From positions 452,844,077 to 452,908,076 of the forward strand of contig CM066032.1 of the NCBI GenBank assembly GCA_033557465.1: a stretch of 64,000 nucleotides of DNA, given 5' to 3'. The stretch comes from Ichthyophis bannanicus (taxonomy: Eukaryota; Chordata; Amphibia; Gymnophiona; Ichthyophiidae). Shown piece by piece: positions 56,920-64,000 of the stretch (position 1 is the first letter of the stretch; each line of letters starts with the position of its first letter). The notes below the pieces were generated by a model that saw only the letters and a program-made list of their open reading frames with translations, was not told the DNA's origin and ran no database searches. The position numbers and the translations under genes are program-made.

Positions 56920-57209
56920 AGGAGTGGAGGAGTAGCCTAGTGGTTGGGGCAAGGTACTTCAGGCCGGAAGGTCGGGGGTTCAAATCCCACTAGAGGACAG
57001 CAACCTTCGGCCGGAAGGACTGGGGTTTCTAGTCCCACAGGTGCTCCTTGTGGTCTTGGGCAAGCCACTTAACCCTCCATAGCCCATGTTCCCTGTAAAA
57101 TAGTTATCTCCAATGTAATTTCAGTTTGTTCAATGTAAACCACACTGATGCCAAATAGCGCGGTATATAAGAGAATATAAATAAATAAAATAAATAAATA
57201 ATAAACTAT
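56920..57209 (+). mobile_element. tRNA-derived SINE with L2-like LINE tail
   Basis: The head has an A-box-like 'tagcctagtggttgg' and B box 'ggttcaaatcc', about 45 bp apart. A second, decayed B-box region ('ggactggggtttctagtccc') suggests a partial duplication. The body 'ctccttgtggtcttgggcaa' is shared with the SINE at 61,971-62,195. The 3' end ('caatgtaaaccacactgatg', 'agcgcggtatataaga', AATA repeats) matches the tail of the LINE at 47,240-47,317. It is inserted in gag of DIRS 1, with 'ctata' on both sides. Confidence 0.9.
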
Positions 57210-57690
57210 AGTGTCTATATGGGGATGTTTCTGAAGGAAGTTACAGATCATCTGCAAATTTTCCTCCCTTTTCTTCCAGAAGATAAAAGGGAGGACTTTC
57301 TTACCTGGCTTAAGCATGCCCAGGATGTTTCCATATTCTCTAATCGTGCAGCCTTTGATTCTTTTGAGGGGGCCAGCAGAGCCTTGGCCATTGCCATAGG
57401 TGCACGCAGAATTGCTTGGTTACAAGCTTCTGATTTGGAACCCTGGGTCTAAGATGGATTAGGAAATCTTCCTTGTACAGGTGAAAACCTGTTTGGCAAA
57501 GATTGGCAAGCAAAGGCCACTCAAATGGATGCAGAAAATTCTGCTTTGGATAGGCTTTCAAAGTCTACCTCTAATCCTGTTCAGAAGAGGTTGTTCAAAA
57601 AGACATATTTTCCAAAGAAGGAAAGATTATTCTGCTTATGGTCAGCAGACATCTTCTGCAGGTCGTTTTGCTGCAAAGCGTCAACAACCT
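57210..57690 (+). pseudogene. DIRS 1 gag, C-terminal third
   Basis: It encodes 'YMGMFLKEVTDHLQIFLPFL', 'ALAIAIGARRIAWLQASDLE', a stop at 57,450, then 'GNLPCTGENLFGKDWQ' and a basic tail. It aligns with copies B and C. A further 1-bp change near 57,620 moves the tail into the RT frame, so gag and RT now read through as one frame in this copy. Confidence 0.75.
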
Positions 57691-59580
57691 AAACAGGCCA
57701 AGTCTAAGGCCAACAGCCTCAGCCTCCTCAGGGCCTTTGACTTGCAACCAGAGAACTTAGCCTTTCTGGCTCTAAAGGAACCAGAGCCTCTCACCATTCC
57801 AGAAAGGTTAGCTCACTTTGCTCCCAGATGGGAGCAAATTACAGCAGAGCAGTGGACCCTTTCCATCATAAGGGAAGGGTACAAACTTCATTTCTTAAAC
57901 CTTCCTCCTCACACCATGGTGAGACAGTTCAATTCTCCAACATCTCTCCTCGACCTTCTCGGTCAAGAGATTTCTCCCCTTCTTGCCCAAGGGGCAATAG
58001 AAGAAGTGCCTCTTCTTCAACAGGGCTCAGGGTTCTACTCCCCCTACTTTCTCATCCCAAAGAAAACAAGGGGTTACAGACCCATCTTAGATCTCAGAGA
58101 ATTGAACAAATTTCTATGCAAGGAGAAATTCAAAATGATTTCTCTAGGTACTCTCCTTCCATTCCTTCAGAGTCAGGATTGGCTTTGTTCTCTAGATCTC
58201 AAGGTTCTTCCTTTTGGTCTGGCCTCTGCTCCAAGAGTGTTCACAAAATGCATGGCAGTAATAGCTGCATTTCTACGCACTCTAGGAATATTCGTATTCC
58301 CATATCTGGACGACTGGCTCATTCGAGCTCCATCCCAGTCAGAGGCCCAGACTTCCCTAGCCTGCGTACTGCGTGTTCTGCAGTATCTGGGATTGGTTAT
58401 AAACATTCCAAAGTCCCAACACACCCCTACTCAGTCTCTAGAGTTCATAGGGGCCTTGCTGGATACCACAACTGCAAGGGCCTATCTTCCCCAGGCCCGT
58501 TGCCTACGCTTAATGCAGTTGGCCTCTCAGATTCAGTTAAAAACCCACCTAACTGCTCGAGAGATGTTACAACTGCTAGGCCACATGGCATCCACCGTAC
58601 ATGTGGTCCCTTATGCTCGCCTTCACATGAGGGCAGCTCAATGGGCTTTGTCCACCCAGTGGACCCAGGCATCTGGAAATCTGTCAGACAAAATAGCAAC
58701 CTCCAGGTGCCTCTTTTGGTCTCTCCAGTGGTGGAAGTCCACTCAAAATCTGTTGCTGGGGTCCCCTTTCCAACAGTTGTTACCCCAAGCAGTCCTTACA
58801 ACAGATGCCTCTCCAAAGGATTGGGGAGCTCATCTTCAAGACCTCTCCACCCAGGGCATTTGGTCCCCACAGGAGACCTCCATACACATCAACTTCTTAG
58901 AGCTCAGAGCAATCTTCTTGGCTCTCAGAGTCTTCCATACCCTGCTCAGCTATAAGACAGTCCTTATTCACACAGACAACCAAGTAGCCATGTTCTATGT
59001 GAACAAGCAGGGGGGAATTGGCTCTCTGTCGCTTTGCAACGAAGCTCTGAGATTGTGGGCCTTCGCCAGAGAGCATCAAATTCATCTTCTGGCAATATAC
59101 CTTCCAGGAGTTCAAAACTCTTGGGCAGACAGACTCAGTCGAGTTCTACTTCCACACGAATGGTTCCTTCATATGGACCAGATAGTCAGAATCTTTCGAA
59201 TTTGGGGAACCCCGGACATAGACCTCTTTGCAAGTCCATGGAATGCCAAACTTCCCCGATTCTGTTCCAGAATTCCGTGTCAGGGAGTTCAGGCCAAGGA
59301 TGCCTTCCTCCTTCATTGGGGTCAAGACTTCCTGTACGCCTTTCCACCCATTCCCCTAATTCCCAAGACCCTGTTCAAGCTTCAGAGAGATCGAGGGACT
59401 ATGATCCTCATAGCTCCACGTTGGCCACGCCAAGTGTGGTACCCTCTACTTCTGCATCTTTCCCAAGCTCCCTCCCTGGACTTAGGGTCTGCTCCAGATC
59501 TCCTGTCTCAGGAGGGGGGAACGTTGTGGCACCCAAACCCCCAATCTCTCCATCTCAGGGCTTGGTTGCTGAAGGCTTAG
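57481..59580 (+). CDS. DIRS 1 reverse transcriptase-RNase H-methyltransferase-like ORF
   Basis: 699 open codons; the first 50 or so are out-of-frame gag. RT has 'FYSPYFLIPKKTRGYRPILD', 'SLDLK' and 'VFPYLDDWLI' (Asp 277 and 278). Between 'SLDLK' and 'VLPFGLASAPRVF' (near 58,203) 28 codons present in copy B are missing in frame, removing most of motif A to B, so RT is likely dead. RNase H has Asp 442 ('TTDASPKDW'), Glu 474 ('FLELRAI'), Asp 499 ('HTDNQVAM') and Asp 550 ('WADRLSR'): a full DEDD set. 'WGTPDIDLFASPWNAKLPRF' to 'LIAPRWPRQVWYPLLL' is the segment described in DIRS elements as methyltransferase-like. The end overlaps the recombinase ORF. Confidence 0.92.
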   Translation: MKTCLAKIGKQRPLKWMQKILLWIGFQSLPLILFRRGCSKRHIFQRRKDYSAYGQQTSSAGRFAAKRQQPKQAKSKANSLSLLRAFDLQPENLAFLALKEPEPLTIPERLAHFAPRWEQITAEQWTLSIIREGYKLHFLNLPPHTMVRQFNSPTSLLDLLGQEISPLLAQGAIEEVPLLQQGSGFYSPYFLIPKKTRGYRPILDLRELNKFLCKEKFKMISLGTLLPFLQSQDWLCSLDLKVLPFGLASAPRVFTKCMAVIAAFLRTLGIFVFPYLDDWLIRAPSQSEAQTSLACVLRVLQYLGLVINIPKSQHTPTQSLEFIGALLDTTTARAYLPQARCLRLMQLASQIQLKTHLTAREMLQLLGHMASTVHVVPYARLHMRAAQWALSTQWTQASGNLSDKIATSRCLFWSLQWWKSTQNLLLGSPFQQLLPQAVLTTDASPKDWGAHLQDLSTQGIWSPQETSIHINFLELRAIFLALRVFHTLLSYKTVLIHTDNQVAMFYVNKQGGIGSLSLCNEALRLWAFAREHQIHLLAIYLPGVQNSWADRLSRVLLPHEWFLHMDQIVRIFRIWGTPDIDLFASPWNAKLPRFCSRIPCQGVQAKDAFLLHWGQDFLYAFPPIPLIPKTLFKLQRDRGTMILIAPRWPRQVWYPLLLHLSQAPSLDLGSAPDLLSQEGGTLWHPNPQSLHLRAWLLKA

Positions 59581-60617
59581 ACCTTCAAGATTGGCATCTT
59601 TCTCATCAAGTAAGGGACATCCTTCATGCTTCCAGAAAGCCTTCTATCAGACGTTCCTATGCTTTCAAATGGAAAAGGTTTACCATTTGGTGTGCTGAGA
59701 AGGGTATTAACCCTCTAGCAATACCTTTGAATTCCTTACTAGAGTATCTCCTGCATCTTTCCCATGCAGGCCTCAAGACAAATTCAGTAAGGGTCCATTT
59801 GAGTGCTATTGCAGCATCTCTCAAGACTCTCAATGGACAACCTGTTTCCTCTCATCCTCTTATTGCAAGATTCATGAGAGGCCTTCTTTTAACTAAACCT
59901 CCCATTAGACCACCTCCAGTGGCATGGGACTTGAATCTGGTTCTTGGTCAGCTCATGAAGCCACCCTTTGAACCCTTAGCCACTACCTCCTTGAAATTTC
60001 TTTCTTGGAAGGTTATCTTTGTTATTGCAGTCACCTCAGCTCGCCGCATCAGTGAACTGCAAGCCTTAGTGGCTAATCCACCTTATACAAGGTTCCATCA
60101 TGATAAGGTAGTCCTTAGGACCAATCCACACTTTATGCCCAAAGTGGTCTCGCCTTTTCATCTTAACCAAGAGGTATATTTACCTGTCTTTTTTCCAGGT
60201 CCTCATGCATCAACTGCAGAGAGGAATCTTCATACCCTGGATTGTAAGAGGGCTTTTGCCTTTTACTTGCAAAGGACACAGCAACATAGAAAGTCTTCCC
60301 AACACTTTGTTGCCTTTGATCCCTCTCATTTGGGACTTCCAGTCTCTAAGAGGACACTGTCAAATTGGATTGGCCAGTGTATTTCTTTCGCCTACCAGAG
60401 TAAGAACCTTTCTCTGGAGGGCCATGTCACAGCTCACAATGTGAGAGCCATGGCAGCCTCTATGACTCATCTAAATTCTGTGTCCATCGACCAGATCTGT
60501 CGAGCGGCCACCTGGGCCTCGGTTCATACCTTCATGGCCCATTACTGCTTGGACAAGGACTCCCGCCGGGATGCCTTGTTTGGTCAGGCTGTTCTCAAAC
60601 ACCTGTTCCATACTTAA
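59034..60617 (+). CDS. DIRS 1 tyrosine recombinase ORF
   Basis: 527 open codons in a different frame from RT, overlapping it by 547 bp. Recognisable recombinase begins near residue 183 ('LDLQDWHLSHQVRDIL'). The core-binding part is 'RRSYAFKWKRFTIWCAEK' and 'LSHAGLKTNSVRVHLSAI'. Catalytic residues: Arg 337 ('TSARRISEL'), His 468 and Arg 471 ('AHNVRAMAAS'), Tyr 504 ('FMAHYCLDKD'). All of R-HxxR-Y are present, so this is the one plausibly functional recombinase in the window. It would integrate the circular DNA copy. The true start codon is uncertain because the overlap may be translated only in part. Confidence 0.93.
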   Translation: MQRSSEIVGLRQRASNSSSGNIPSRSSKLLGRQTQSSSTSTRMVPSYGPDSQNLSNLGNPGHRPLCKSMECQTSPILFQNSVSGSSGQGCLPPSLGSRLPVRLSTHSPNSQDPVQASERSRDYDPHSSTLATPSVVPSTSASFPSSLPGLRVCSRSPVSGGGNVVAPKPPISPSQGLVAEGLDLQDWHLSHQVRDILHASRKPSIRRSYAFKWKRFTIWCAEKGINPLAIPLNSLLEYLLHLSHAGLKTNSVRVHLSAIAASLKTLNGQPVSSHPLIARFMRGLLLTKPPIRPPPVAWDLNLVLGQLMKPPFEPLATTSLKFLSWKVIFVIAVTSARRISELQALVANPPYTRFHHDKVVLRTNPHFMPKVVSPFHLNQEVYLPVFFPGPHASTAERNLHTLDCKRAFAFYLQRTQQHRKSSQHFVAFDPSHLGLPVSKRTLSNWIGQCISFAYQSKNLSLEGHVTAHNVRAMAASMTHLNSVSIDQICRAATWASVHTFMAHYCLDKDSRRDALFGQAVLKHLFHT

Positions 60618-60731
60618 TCAACTCCTACCCTCCATCCCTGGTTGGATGCCTGAGATCCATGGGAGGAGGTTGAGCCCTTCTCAGGGTCTCACAACCGTGG
60701 GGATCTCCCGGGCATCTCTAGCTGGGGAGTT

Positions 60732-60829
60732 CCCATATGTGAAGACTCATTCCTCCTTGTTCCTGGAGATAGCACAGTTACTTACCTGTAACAGGTGATC
60801 TCTGGGAACAGCAGGAATAAGTCTTCACA
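60732..60829. repeat. DIRS 1 internal complementary region
   Basis: 'ccatatgtgaagactcattc' to 'cctggagat' is the reverse complement of 55,237-55,275. 'agcacagttacttacctgta' to 'gtcttcaca' is the reverse complement of about 61,045-61,100. The switch point marks the exact ends of the element: left 'atctcc', right 'gtgct'. Confidence 0.92.
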
Positions 60830-60889
60830 ACCCACCCACCTCCCCTAGGAGTTGTATCTTTCTATCTATCTTTCCTTCCTCTCTCTCTC

Positions 60890-61100
60890 TTTGTCTCAGC
60901 TTAAAACTCGAACTGGAGAGAGGCGGTTAGGAAAGGCGGGAAGGCAGCGCGCAGGCGCTGTGGGATGCTCCCAAAAGCTTTCCTTTTTGGGAAGCTGGGG
61001 AGCGTTCCCACGCAGGCTCCGTCGGTACCGACGTACCCATATGTGAAGACTTATTCCTGCTGTTCCCAGAGATCACCTGTTACAGGTAAGTAACTGTGCT
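60890..61100. repeat. DIRS 1 right inverted terminal repeat
   Basis: It is complementary to the left repeat (55,237-55,430) including 'gggatgctcccaaaagcttt' and 'gtcggtaccgacgtacccat'. The outer 50 bp differ ('gttcccagagatcacctgtt' against 'atctccaggaacaagcagga'), as expected of DIRS ends, which are not identical. Confidence 0.9.
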
Positions 61101-61970
61101 TTCCCAGTTTATCGATATTTCTTTCAATTTGTCTGCGGTGACAGCTTTAAATATGATTTCAGGCATGGGTAACTTCCCTACATCTTCAGTAAAGAAAGAA
61201 GCAAAGAATTCATTCAGTCTCTCTGCTATGGCCTTGTCCCCTCTTAGTACCCCTTTTACCCCTCTATCATCCAATGGTACTACTAATTATCTCACAGATT
61301 TTTTTGCTATGAATGCACTTGAAAAAGTTTTTATTATGCATTTTTGCTTCCACAGCAAACTTTTTTCAAATTCTCTCTTTGCCTGCTTTATCAATGCCTT
61401 GCATCTGACTTGCCAGTGCTTATGTTTTCAGTTTTTGTCATTTGGTTCCTTTTTCAATTTCCTGAGAGATGCTTTTGTGGCTACAACAGCCTCTCTGACC
61501 TCACCTTCAAACAATACAGCAGTTTTTTGGACTTCCTTCCATGTTTCTTAAAGTGTGGAATGCAGCTGGTCTGGGCTTCCAAGATAGTTTTTTTAAACAA
61601 CACACATGCTTGATGTAAATCTTCAACCTTTTCAGCTGTTGCTTTTAGTTTTTTCTTAACTGTTTTCCTCATTTTATCATAGTCTCCCTTTTGAAAGTTA
61701 AAAGGTAGTACTATGGATTTCCTTGCCATCCTTTCTCCATTTATTAAATAAAACGCGTTCATAACATCACTATTACCTAGTGGCCCCAACATCCTTATCT
61801 ATTGCACCAGATCTTGTGTTCCACTAAGGACTAAGTCCAAGATGACTTCCCCTATTGTCTGTTCATGAACCAGCTGCTCCAAGAAGCAGTCATTTATTTC
61901 ATCTAGAAATGTTATCTGTCCTGTTGTGACACTGACCCATTCGATACAGGGTAATTGAAATCACCCATTG
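61101..61970 (-). mobile_element. CR1-like LINE (iv), pre-RT and endonuclease region
   Basis: 61,274-61,080 reads 'AERLNEFFASFFTEDVGKLP' up to 'KLKEISIN', which joins the RT linker left of DIRS 1. 61,792-61,481 reads 'LINGERMARKSIVLPFNFQ' to 'LFKKTILEAQTSCIPHFKKH', matching CR1 (ii) at 24,524-24,727. It is interrupted by a SINE at 61,971. Confidence 0.85.
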
Positions 61971-62195
61971 TTTATAATTTTTTTAAGTGCCTTCAAGTCA
62001 GTGCTGACTCATGGTGACTAAGCAATCCCTGGGTTTTCTTGCAAAGTATGACTGGAAGTAGGTTGCCATACCTTTTCTTCTGAGGCAATGGAGGGTAAAG
62101 TGACTCGCCCAAGGCCACAAGGAGTGCCAGTGGGAATCAAACCCAGATCTCCTGGGTAGTAGGCTGTTGCTCTAACCACTAGGCTACTCCTCAAC
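61971..62195 (-). mobile_element. tRNA-derived SINE with RTE/BovB-like tail
   Basis: Read on the minus strand: head 'gaggagtagcctagtggtta' (A box) and 'gggtttgattccc' (B box), body 'ctccttgtggccttgggcga', then 'gtcaccatgagtcagcactg' and 'acttgaaggcac'. The last part resembles the RTE-like LINE 3' end at 40,775-40,815 ('gtcactatgagtcagactca'). It has the same kind of head and body as the SINE at 56,920 but a different tail. It is inserted in CR1 (iv). Confidence 0.85.
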
Positions 62196-62551
62196 TTACT
62201 ATGCTGTAAATATTGTTATCTTCCCTGATTTCTTTGAGCATTTCATTATTCATTTGTTCATTCTGGCCAAGCGGTCAATAGTACATCCCCCACTACCATC
62301 GTCTTCTCCTTTTTTAAATGGAATTTCAATTCATACAGATTCTTCAGGATATTTTGTTTTCTGCAAAACTTTAATCTTGTGTGACTCAATGCTCTCTCTA
62401 GCATAGAGTGCAACCCCTCCACCAATTTGACCTACTCTATCATTACAATATAATTTGTACCCAGGTATCAGTTTCCCACTGGTTGTCCTCCTTCCACCAT
62501 GTCTCTGAGATACCCGTCATATCTAACTTCTCATTTTGTGCTATACGTTCT
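62196..62551 (-). mobile_element. CR1-like LINE (iv), endonuclease continuation
   Basis: This matches CR1 (i) at 9,110-9,450 ('gatttctttgagcatttcat', 'cacttatcattacaatata'-type words). It is cut by DIRS E at 62,552. Confidence 0.85.
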
Positions 62552-64000
62552 ATCTCCAGGAACAAGCAGGAATGTAGTCATCACATATGGGTATCGTCGG
62601 TACTGACGGAGCCTGTGCGAGAACGCTCCCCAGCGTCCAATAGGAAAGCTTTTGGGAGCATCCCACAGTGCCTGCGTGCTGCCTTCCCGCCTTTCCCAAC
62701 TGTCCCTCTCCAGTTCTTCATTTTCCACGGAGCCGACAGGTCGCACATCCTGCCACCGCAGAAAAAAATCCCGTCTATTCTTCTTTTTTGTGGTCACGTC
62801 TGCCTTCCCTCGACACTACACCGGTACCGCCGGTTCTTCTTTCTTTTCTTCTAAAAAAAACAAATCAAAACTTTCTTCTGGAGTCTTTCCAGTAATTTTT
62901 TCTTCAGGTGCCATGTGGCATTTTGGGCATTAGGCCCAACTTTTTTCCTTCAAAATGGAAAAACCCGCTTCGGGTTTTAAAAAGTGTTCTAAGTGTGGCC
63001 TACCATCTCCGTCACCGACACCCATGAGTGGTGCCTCAAATGTTTAGGTCCTGACCACTCTATTTCTGAGTGTGTTGCCTGTGGGATGATGTTGAAAAGG
63101 GGCCGGCAAAACCCAGCTGCTAAACTTAGCACCCTTTTTCCCTCCGATGCAGCTTCCTTGACATCGACGTCTTCCAGGGCTTTGTCTTCCACCCATGGAT
63201 CTCAGGTAGCTAAACATAAATCTAGCCAGTCCTCAAAGGAGAGATCTCCTTCTAGACATTGAGATGCCTCTGGCGTTGCCCTTGAGGGACTTTCACCGGC
63301 AAAATTGCCCCGGTTTGAGGTTTTGGCTTCCAAAGCACCTATGGGGCTCCAGGATGTTCTCGAGGCTTCAGCCTCGGCAGAACTACTGGTGCCATGCTCT
63401 GGGGTACTGGCTGCTTCATCCGGTACTGATACCCAAACATCGGCAGCGTCGATAGACCAGAGATTCTTGGCTATTGAACGCAGTCTGGCAGCTCTTCTCA
63501 CGGCCTCGATGCCCCTGAAACCGCTTCAGACAATTCAACCGGTACCGGCTCTGACTCAGGTGCCAGGCCGACTGCATCGACATCGGCAGGTATTCTACCG
63601 GGACCGAGTCATGCGTGTCTATCCGGCATCGACAAGTCGATACCGGACCACTCCGATGCCGACTTCGATCGGTACCGGTACCATGCCTTGTACGATCACC
63701 CGGATCGGAGATATTTCGAATCCTTGGATGAGTCTGAAAACTCTGAAAGCTCTGCTGATACCAGAGTACTTCTTCCTGAGGATTCCTCTTCTCCTCAGCG
63801 TAGGATGCCTCTACCAGAGGATATGTCCTTTCAGGATTTTATCAGAGATGTGGCCCAAGGTCTTTCCATCACAGTGGCTCCTGAAAAAGAGCCTATGGCA
63901 AAGGAATTAGAAATCATGCAATTCCCTAATGCTCTCAAGGAGGCAGCTACCTTACCTATTCATGAGATCTTGCATGATCTCATGTTAAGGATGTGGGAAA
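62552..64000 (+). mobile_element. DIRS retrotransposon E, 5' end (runs off window)
   Basis: The left repeat starts 'atctccaggaacaagcagga' at 62,552 and continues 'gagcctgtgcgagaacgctc', 'gcttttgggagcatcccaca'. The leader has an A run near 62,855, then gag. It is close to copy 1 in sequence. Confidence 0.9.
62955..64000 (+). pseudogene. DIRS E gag, frameshifted
   Basis: It starts 'MEKPASGFKKCSKCG', then shifts by one base at about 62,999 to continue 'TISVTDTHEWCLKCLGPDH' with C-x2-C. A stop lies at 63,260. 63,305-63,910 continues in another frame ('VLASKAPMGLQDVLEASASA'), and the part after about 63,560 needs a further shift to read the conserved 'MSFQDFIRDVAQGLSI' block. It runs to the window edge. 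Confidence 0.8.

Larger units (their letters stand above)
55237..61100 (+). mobile_element. DIRS retrotransposon 1 (near-complete, 5.86 kb)
   Basis: Left ITR at 55,237-55,430 ('atctccaggaacaagcagga'), gag, RT-RNase H, an overlapping recombinase ORF, an internal complementary region at 60,732-60,829 and right ITR to 61,100 ('gtaactgtgct'). The ITR arms match over more than 150 bp, including 'gtcggtaccgacg' and the shared 'gggaagctggggagcgttcc'. It is the best-preserved DIRS here: the RT-RNase H and recombinase frames are open. It is damaged by a SINE and a frameshift in gag and by an in-frame deletion in RT. It is inserted in CR1 (iv). Confidence 0.95.

Noticed and set aside
56925..57000. Possible functional tRNA gene (A and B boxes)
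   Set aside because: No cloverleaf with paired acceptor stem could be made out. The sequence continues into a LINE tail with AATA repeats, so it is a SINE head.
57828..58955. 375-codon + strand open frame overlapping DIRS 1 RT
   Set aside because: Shadow frame of the RT-RNase H coding region: Ser/Pro/Arg-rich without motifs, while the other frame carries all catalytic blocks.
59034..60617. Phage or bacterial integrase
   Set aside because: The R-HxxR-Y residues are those of tyrosine recombinases in general, but the neighbours (gag, RT, RNase H, inverted ends, internal complementary region) identify a DIRS retrotransposon.
55237..61100. Target-site preference of DIRS for one CR1 position
   Set aside because: DIRS B, 1 and E lie in CR1 copies but at different CR1 positions (ORF1, pre-RT linker, endonuclease), and no shared flanking word was found.

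Overview
This window looks like intronic DNA of a large vertebrate genome. It is almost entirely transposable elements (TEs), and I can support one host coding exon, at 41,006-41,177 on the + strand. That exon encodes part of the catalytic domain of Golgi alpha-mannosidase II (MAN2A1-like). The mix of DIRS-type tyrosine-recombinase retrotransposons, Penelope-like elements, CR1, L2-like, RTE/BovB-like and Tx1/L1-like LINEs, mariner and hAT-like DNA elements, and tRNA-derived SINEs, together with very long introns, suggests an amphibian. A caecilian is my best guess; this is inference, and some reptiles carry a similar mix.

Layout. 1-7,448: pieces of a DIRS derivative (copy Z) broken up by a hAT-like element with a G-rich minisatellite and by a minus-strand L2-like LINE. 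7,449-8,892: AT-rich DNA ending in a Penelope-type terminus with a hammerhead-ribozyme-like fold. 8,893-21,260: a minus-strand CR1 split by DIRS copy B, which is itself split by DIRS derivative C (13,672-18,860). 21,715-27,131: fragments of an L2-like LINE, a Tx1/L1-like LINE, a second CR1 and divergent DIRS copies. 27,839-40,835: an RTE/BovB-like LINE that hosts a 1.9-kb DNA-transposon-like insertion and a mariner; the mariner hosts DIRS copy D, which hosts an inverted Penelope pair. 40,836-41,994: unique intron and the exon. 41,995-50,640: a third CR1 split by an L2-like LINE with an open 1,013-codon ORF. 51,040-53,899: DIRS copy F. 53,905-62,551: a fourth CR1 split by the near-complete DIRS copy 1 (55,237-61,100), with a SINE in each. 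62,552-64,000: the 5' end of DIRS copy E.

How the parts work. The DIRS copies share one plan: a left inverted terminal repeat, gag with a Cys/His cluster, reverse transcriptase plus RNase H plus a methyltransferase-like region, an overlapping tyrosine recombinase ORF, an internal complementary region equal to the complement of the two joined ends, and a right inverted terminal repeat. All DIRS copies lie on the + strand (the direction of the host exon) and all four CR1 copies on the - strand. The most unusual material is: a gag-bearing DIRS derivative that lacks RT and recombinase and is present twice (C and Z); the head-to-head Penelope pair with a 15-bp target duplication; hammerhead-like folds in Penelope-type ends; two SINEs with one kind of tRNA head but different LINE-derived tails; and templated filler at the 5' junction of the intact LINE.
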